Source: Pseudomonadota bacterium (GTDB lineage: Bacteria > Pseudomonadota > Alphaproteobacteria > Rhizobiales > Xanthobacteraceae). From it: 9,833 bases of DNA. This document shows, piece by piece, positions 5,879 through 9,833 of the stretch. Below the pieces are notes generated by a model. It ran no database searches, was not told where the DNA came from, and saw nothing but the letters and a program-made list of their open reading frames with translations. A program made the position numbers and the translations under genes. The DNA is taken from the NCBI GenBank assembly GCA_963205465.1, contig CAUJKG010000005.1, positions 1 to 9,833 on the forward strand, in the 5' to 3' direction. Every line of letters begins with the position of its first letter. Within the stretch, counting starts at the first letter, position 1.

Positions 5879-7107
5879 GCCGAGCGCGCCGGCTGCCGTT
5901 GCGCCACCCCAAGCTCCTTGAGGCGCGATGCGATGTGGACGACGACGCCCCGCACCACGCTCGATTTCAGATCGGGATCTTCGGCCAGCACCAGATGGGC
6001 GACGTCCGACAAATGCTGCTTCGGGTCAATCCCCTTCGACAGCGCCCCGAGCGTGCTTTCGTCCAGCAGCCGCTGTGCCTGCGCCACCGAATTGGTGCCA
6101 TCGATCAGGCGCAGCTGGCGAAAACGCTCGACCAGCTCCTCGACCGTCCCTTCGAACGGCTTGCGCACGCCGCTCGGATTCGCGGAAAGCCCGGCGCTGA
6201 TCGCCTCGGCGGCAGCCAGCGTTTCCGGCTCGTATACCGCTTCCACGCCCGACACGGGTTCCGGCGACGGTTCGGGAACCGTCTGCGGTGCGCCGACGGC
6301 TTGCGGCGCGGACGCCAGGTCGCGTTCGACGCTTTCGAAGGCGGCGCGGACGTCTTCGAGCGAAGCCGCCTGTGCCGCGGGTTCCGGCTCCACGTCGGCG
6401 ACGACTTCGACATTCTCTGCCGGCAGGGCTTTCGCTTCGACGGTTTCTGTTGCGGCCGGGCTGTCCGGGGCGGCAGCCTTCTCCTCCGGCTTTTCATCCG
6501 CGGATTTCTCGCCCTCGGATTGATCTGCCCGGACTTCGTCTTGGGCCGGTTCGTCGCTTTTGGCGGCGCTGTTGTTCTCGCCGCCGACGGCCGCACGCAC
6601 TGCGTCCATCACCGCCGCTTCGGTGATGGATTCGCTTTTCTCCATATCGATGGGCGTCGGCTGCGGCTCGTCTGCTTTGGCTTCAACGGGGGCAGAAGCA
6701 GGCACGCTCGCCGCGGACGCCTCTACTGAAAGCGCCGCTGCGGCAGCCGCCGTAGCAACGACCGGTGCCACAACCACCGGCGCCGCAACCACCGGTGCTG
6801 CCGGCGCCGCGGTCTTTTCCTGCGCGGCGATGATCTCTTCGAAGGTTTCCGGCTTTTCCGGCCCTTTTTCCGCGGGCTTCCGGCCCGGAATCAGCGCCGC
6901 CAGAATCCCGAAGAACATCGCGGCGGCGACCGCGAAGAAATAGAGCAGCATCGAACCCTGACGGTTCAGCGCTCCGTCGGTGCAAAGCTGCACCGGATCG
7001 AGAGTCGGTAAAGCAAGCGCACCGCGGCAAAACATCGGGGCGGCAAAATAGTGCCCCAATGCAAGCACGGCCGCGAAGAAGAATATGCCGACGAGACCAG
7101 CCCGCAT
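5875..7107 (-). CDS. Unrecognised two-TM membrane protein with long Ala/Pro/Glu-rich linker (410 aa)
   Basis: I do not recognise a characterised family. TM1 spans about residues 4-23. A short, probably periplasmic, loop holds C27 and C42, which could form a disulphide. TM2 spans about 53-73 and ends in the basic IPGRKPA. Residues 80-310 are low-complexity, first Ala/Val/Pro-rich (a 15-bp DNA repeat around 6763-6800 encodes APVV units) and then acidic Glu/Ala/Pro-rich. The last about 95 residues (FEGTVEELVERFRQLRLIDG onward) look like a compact helical cytoplasmic domain. The layout suggests a membrane anchor displaying a C-terminal domain on a flexible arm. ATG at 7107 is chosen because AGGGGA lies six bases upstream; the GTG at 7122 would overlap that ribosome binding site. 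The TAG stop falls inside repeat copy 2. Confidence 0.8.
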   Translation of the reverse strand: MRAGLVGIFFFAAVLALGHYFAAPMFCRGALALPTLDPVQLCTDGALNRQGSMLLYFFAVAAAMFFGILAALIPGRKPAEKGPEKPETFEEIIAAQEKTAAPAAPVVAAPVVVAPVVATAAAAAALSVEASAASVPASAPVEAKADEPQPTPIDMEKSESITEAAVMDAVRAAVGGENNSAAKSDEPAQDEVRADQSEGEKSADEKPEEKAAAPDSPAATETVEAKALPAENVEVVADVEPEPAAQAASLEDVRAAFESVERDLASAPQAVGAPQTVPEPSPEPVSGVEAVYEPETLAAAEAISAGLSANPSGVRKPFEGTVEELVERFRQLRLIDGTNSVAQAQRLLDESTLGALSKGIDPKQHLSDVAHLVLAEDPDLKSSVVRGVVVHIASRLKELGVAQRQPARSA

Positions 7108-7440
7108 CGTTAGTCCCCTCACTCAACGCAACCAAATCACACCCGTAATCCGCATTTTGCGGCAACGGCCCCGCGAAGTCTAGAAATCGGCTGGTGCGAT
7201 TTTTCAAATCGCCCGGGTTGTTCTCTGTCATCGTGCCGTCGGACCGCTGTGCCAGAAAAAAAATTCTGCACCGGATTTCGGGGATAACGGGCAAAGCCTT
7301 GGAAACACGCTCCCGAATCCATTTCCCCGCGCCTAGGGTGCCGCCGTCAACTCTTTACGGCGCCGGGGAATCGGCGCCGAATGGGCGGATCAGGATCAGG
7401 CAGCCGGGGCAAGCAGCTATCCCCGTTATTCAACCCTGAC
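7108..7440. other. Intergenic region upstream of the two-TM protein gene; hairpins but no gene seen
   Basis: I find no supported gene. The stretch is rich in small perfect inverted repeats: CCGCA-TTT-TGCGG (7150-7162), GCGATTT-TTC-AAATCGC (7196-7212) and CGCCGT-N9-ACGGCG (7342-7362). The last is flanked by an outer TTCCCCGCGCC/GGCGCCGGGGAA pairing (7323-7370), and the 10-bp palindrome TCGGCGCCGA (7371-7380) follows. The first two lie where the promoter of the minus-strand gene should be. The third could belong to a structured transcript, but no T-run makes it a standard terminator. Confidence 0.4.
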
Positions 7441-7487
7441 CTACCAGTTTTAGTGTTTATTAGTAGGTGGCGTACTATTACTTGACG
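7441..7487 (+). promoter_or_regulatory. Candidate pair of NrdR boxes and promoter of nrdJ
   Basis: Two sites keep the invariant C-x-A ... T-x-G frame of the NrdR box: CCAGTTTTAG (7444-7453) and CTATTACTTG (7475-7484). Their matching bases are exactly 31 bp apart, the spacing typical of paired NrdR boxes upstream of ribonucleotide reductase genes. Each is imperfect, about 6-7 of 10 central positions. TACTAT (7473-7478) could be the -10, overlapping the second box, with a weak TTAGTG -35 at 17 bp. The context (nrdJ downstream) carries much of the weight. Confidence 0.4.
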
Positions 7488-7761
7488 CGCAAGGTCGAGT
7501 CACCGTAGCGTCATGTTTCGTCCGGACGGGATGTAATGCGGCTGTTCCGGGCGTTCCCAAACGAGGTCTGAGACGAGGGCGCCGGGCAAATTGCCTGCCC
7601 AGCGAACGTTCTTCCTGTCGCCTTCTTGGGGGCTACAATCCGGGGTCGAACCCTCCCCTAGAGGCGGGTTGGTCCCAACACAGTGAGGGTCCGGCGGAGA
7701 TCGGGCCTGAAACAAGAGAGCGACGGAACGGCGGGTTCCGGCGCCTGCAATTTAGGGGACG
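7488..7761 (+). other. Long GC-rich possible 5' leader of nrdJ
   Basis: About 270 bases separate the candidate promoter from the nrdJ start, with no supported gene. Local hairpins include CGTCCGGACG (self-complementary, 7519-7528) and GGGCA/TGCCC near 7584-7600. Others are GGG-TCGAA-CCC near 7643-7653, GGTCC/GGGCC near 7689-7706, and CGGAAC-GGCGG-GTTCCG (7724-7740). The last ends 21 bases before the start codon. I looked for the conserved bits of the cobalamin riboswitch and did not find them. Confidence 0.35.
7754..7759 (+). promoter_or_regulatory. Ribosome binding site of nrdJ
   Basis: AGGGGA lies two bases before the ATG at 7762 and eight bases before a second in-frame ATG at 7768. Spacing alone favours the second, but related proteins, as I recall them, begin MKMRI, so the first is kept; the difference is two residues. 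Confidence 0.55.
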
Positions 7762-9833
7762 ATGAAGATGCGTATTACGCGCCGGTACACCAAAGAAGGC
7801 CAGTCGCCTTACTCGAACATCACTTTCCGCAAGGCGACGAGCGAAATCCGCAATCCGGACGGATCGGTCGTCTTCAAGCTCGACAATATCGACGTGCCCG
7901 AGCACTTCTCGCAGGTCGCGACCGACGTGCTCGCGCAGAAATATTTCCGCAAGGCCGGCGTGCCGAAGGTCTTGAAGCGCGTTGAGGAGGAGACGGTCCC
8001 CTCGTTCCTCTGGCGCTCGACCGCGAACGATCAGGCGCTTGCCACCCTCCCCGAGCACGAGCGCTTCGGCGGCGAGACGCAGGCGACCCAGGTCTTCGAT
8101 CGCCTCGCCGGCACCTGGACCTATTGGGGCTGGAAGGGCCGCTATTTCGATTCGGAAGCCGATGCCTCCGCCTTCTTCGACGAGATGCGCTACATGCTCG
8201 CCATGCAGATGGCGGCGCCGAACTCGCCGCAGTGGTTCAACACCGGCCTGCACTGGGCCTACGGCATCGACGGTCCCGGCCAGGGCCACTTCTATGTCGA
8301 TCCCTTCACCGGCAAGCTGACGCAGTCCGCCTCCGCCTACGAACATCCGCAGCCGCATGCCTGTTTCATCCAGTCGGTGCAGGACGATCTCGTCAACGAA
8401 GGCGGCATTATGGATTTGTGGGTGCGCGAGGCGCGCCTGTTCAAATACGGCTCGGGCACCGGCTCGAACTTCTCGATGCTGCGCGGCGAGAACGAGAAGC
8501 TCTCCGGCGGCGGCAAGTCATCGGGCCTCATGAGCTTCCTCAAGATCGGCGACCGCGCGGCCGGAGCGATCAAGTCGGGCGGCACCACGCGCCGCGCCGC
8601 CAAGATGGTCGTGGTCGATGCCGATCACCCGGATATCGAGCAATACATCGATTGGAAGGTGATCGAAGAGCAGAAGGTCGCGGCGCTCGTCACCGGCTCC
8701 AAGACCGTTTCCAAACACATGAAGGCGGTGATGAAAGCCGCCATCAATTGTCAGGCGGATGGCGATGACTGCTTCAACCCGGAAAAGAACCCGGCGCTGA
8801 AGCGCGAAATCAAGGCTGCGCGAAAGGCGCTGGTGCCGGACAACTACATCCAGCGCGTGATCCAGTTCGCGCGCCAGGGCTACAAAGACATCCACTTCCC
8901 GATCTACGACACCGACTGGGATTCGGAAGCCTATCTCACCGTCGCCGGGCAGAACTCGAACAACTCGGTGCGCGTCACCGACGAATTCCTGCGCGCGGTG
9001 GAAAACGACGGCGATTGGAATCTCCTGCGCCGCAAGGATGGCAAGGTCGCAAAGACGCTCAAGGCCAAAGAGCTTTGGGAAACGATCGGCTATGCCGCCT
9101 GGGCCTGCGCCGATCCCGGCATCCAGTTCCACACCACGGTCAACGACTGGCACACCTGCCCGGCTTCCGGCCCGATCCGCGCGTCGAACCCGTGCTCGGA
9201 ATACATGTTCCTCGACGACACGGCCTGCAACCTTGCTTCGCTGAACCTGTTGCGCTTCCGCGCCGCGGACAAGTCGTTCGACGTCGATAGCTACGAGCAC
9301 GCGGTGCGGCTCTGGACCGTCGTCCTCGAGATCTCGGTGATGATGGCGCAGTTCCCGTCGCGCGAGATCGCGGAGCTATCCTACCGCTACCGCACGCTGG
9401 GCCTTGGCTACGCGAACATCGGCGGCTGGCTGATGACCGCGGGCATCGCCTACGACTCCGACGAAGCGCGTGCCTTTACCGGCGCGATCACCGCGATCAT
9501 GACCGGCGTCAGCTACGCGACCTCGGCCGAGATGGCTGCCGAACTCGGCGCCTTCCCCGGCTACGAGCCGAACCGCGAGCATATGCTGCGTGTCATCCGC
9601 AACCATCGCCGCGCAGCACACGGCGATACCGATGGCTACGAGCAGCTTTCGATCAAGCCGGTGCCGCTCGATATCGCGAACTGCCCCGACCCGCGCCTGA
9701 TTGCGCGCGCGGCGGCGGCGTGGAATCGCGCGCTCGAGCTCGGCCACAAGCATGGCTTCCGGAACGCGCAGTCCACCGTGATCTCGCCGACCGGCACCAT
9801 CGGTCTCGTGATGGATTGCGACACCACCGGCAA
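7762..9833 (+). CDS. nrdJ: Adenosylcobalamin-dependent (class II) ribonucleotide reductase, N-terminal 690 residues; cut by window end
   Basis: The enzyme reduces ribonucleotides to deoxyribonucleotides for DNA synthesis, using adenosylcobalamin to make a thiyl radical, so it needs neither oxygen nor NrdB. The frame is open from ATG 7762 to the window end (690 full codons). Active-site features are visible. C201 in PQPHACFIQ is one of the redox pair and C489 in DDTACNLASLNL the other. NPCSE (476-480) holds the radical cysteine C478 with N476 and E480. GSGTGSNFS (about 233-241) and PTGTIG near residue 675 are substrate and phosphate-binding loops. Alphaproteobacterial members are about 1,200 residues, so roughly the last 500 are missing here. 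The gene stands alone on the plus strand behind a long leader and possible NrdR boxes. Confidence 0.97.
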   Translation, partial: MKMRITRRYTKEGQSPYSNITFRKATSEIRNPDGSVVFKLDNIDVPEHFSQVATDVLAQKYFRKAGVPKVLKRVEEETVPSFLWRSTANDQALATLPEHERFGGETQATQVFDRLAGTWTYWGWKGRYFDSEADASAFFDEMRYMLAMQMAAPNSPQWFNTGLHWAYGIDGPGQGHFYVDPFTGKLTQSASAYEHPQPHACFIQSVQDDLVNEGGIMDLWVREARLFKYGSGTGSNFSMLRGENEKLSGGGKSSGLMSFLKIGDRAAGAIKSGGTTRRAAKMVVVDADHPDIEQYIDWKVIEEQKVAALVTGSKTVSKHMKAVMKAAINCQADGDDCFNPEKNPALKREIKAARKALVPDNYIQRVIQFARQGYKDIHFPIYDTDWDSEAYLTVAGQNSNNSVRVTDEFLRAVENDGDWNLLRRKDGKVAKTLKAKELWETIGYAAWACADPGIQFHTTVNDWHTCPASGPIRASNPCSEYMFLDDTACNLASLNLLRFRAADKSFDVDSYEHAVRLWTVVLEISVMMAQFPSREIAELSYRYRTLGLGYANIGGWLMTAGIAYDSDEARAFTGAITAIMTGVSYATSAEMAAELGAFPGYEPNREHMLRVIRNHRRAAHGDTDGYEQLSIKPVPLDIANCPDPRLIARAAAAWNRALELGHKHGFRNAQSTVISPTGTIGLVMDCDTTG

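Noticed and set aside
5266..6729. 487-codon open frame on the plus strand
   Set aside because: It runs antisense across the NDUFA12 gene, repeat copy 2 and the two-TM gene; it lacks any motif and cuts across real gene borders.
6763..6805. Tandem repeat or minisatellite
   Set aside because: Two copies of a 15-bp unit encoding Ala-Pro-Val-Val residues inside a low-complexity linker; explained by the protein.
7194..7439. 81-codon plus-strand frame starting with GTG
   Set aside because: No ribosome binding site, no recognisable motif, and it is built over several hairpin sequences.
7630..7665. tRNA or tmRNA T-arm suggested by GGGGTCGAACCC
   Set aside because: The stem is only three to four pairs around a five-base loop, and no matching D-arm, anticodon arm or acceptor stem can be built around it.
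7500..7715. 71-codon minus-strand frame in the nrdJ leader
   Set aside because: No ribosome binding site or family resemblance; composition is as expected for antisense of a GC-rich leader.
7500..7761. Cobalamin riboswitch in front of nrdJ
   Set aside because: Expected from the cofactor, but none of the conserved aptamer stretches (GCCACTG, CCGGTG..AATCCGG, CCCGCAACTG type) is present on either strand.
7633..8358. Long minus-strand frame opposite nrdJ (also one at 8518-9300)
   Set aside because: These are mirror frames of nrdJ, whose own reading frame has clear active-site motifs.

Overview
The window looks like a high-GC alphaproteobacterial chromosome, most likely order Rhizobiales/Hyphomicrobiales near Bradyrhizobium, Rhodopseudomonas or Afipia. 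The evidence is the gene set (a long-form NrdJ, a bacterial NDUFA12-type complex I subunit, an OsmC protein with the same neighbourhood style), GC-rich codon use, and two copies of a short palindromic intergenic element whose core (GAGCATGATC ... GATCATGCTC) I recognise as typical of that lineage. Eight protein genes account for nearly all of the sequence. Both terminal genes run off the window.

Left part (1-3925), minus strand: an apparent metal-uptake operon read right to left. It encodes a ZnuD-like TonB-dependent outer-membrane receptor (3714-1618), a histidine-rich outer-membrane beta-barrel protein (1603-536) and the start of a ZnuA-type periplasmic zinc-binding protein (424-1, cut by the window edge). 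A roughly 105-bp repeat (435-539) fills the gap before znuA. In front of the receptor are two near-identical perfect palindromes, GATACATTGTATC and GATATATTATATC, centred 19 bp apart. They overlap a plausible promoter and are good candidates for Zur operators. Divergently, a cation diffusion facilitator exporter (3926-4813, plus strand) is preceded by a different palindrome (TGCAA-N5-TTGCA) of the Fur/Mur type. Import and export of divalent metal therefore face each other across about 210 bp of regulatory DNA.

Middle (4815-7107), minus strand: an unrecognised two-TM, Pro/Ala/Glu-rich membrane protein (7107-5875), then a second copy of the repeat (5774-5878), then an NDUFA12 homologue (5721-5311) and an OsmC-family protein (5285-4815). 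OsmC meets the exporter gene tail to tail with one base between them. In both repeat copies the TAG stop codon of the gene upstream is supplied by the repeat itself.

Right part (7108-9833): about 650 bp without a convincing gene, then the first 690 codons of nrdJ, the adenosylcobalamin-dependent class II ribonucleotide reductase, on the plus strand. The intergenic stretch holds several hairpins, two NrdR-box-like sites 31 bp apart (7441-7456 and 7472-7487), and a GC-rich possible leader of about 270 nt in which I find no cobalamin-riboswitch signature. I see no tRNA, rRNA, CRISPR, insertion sequence or phage gene.
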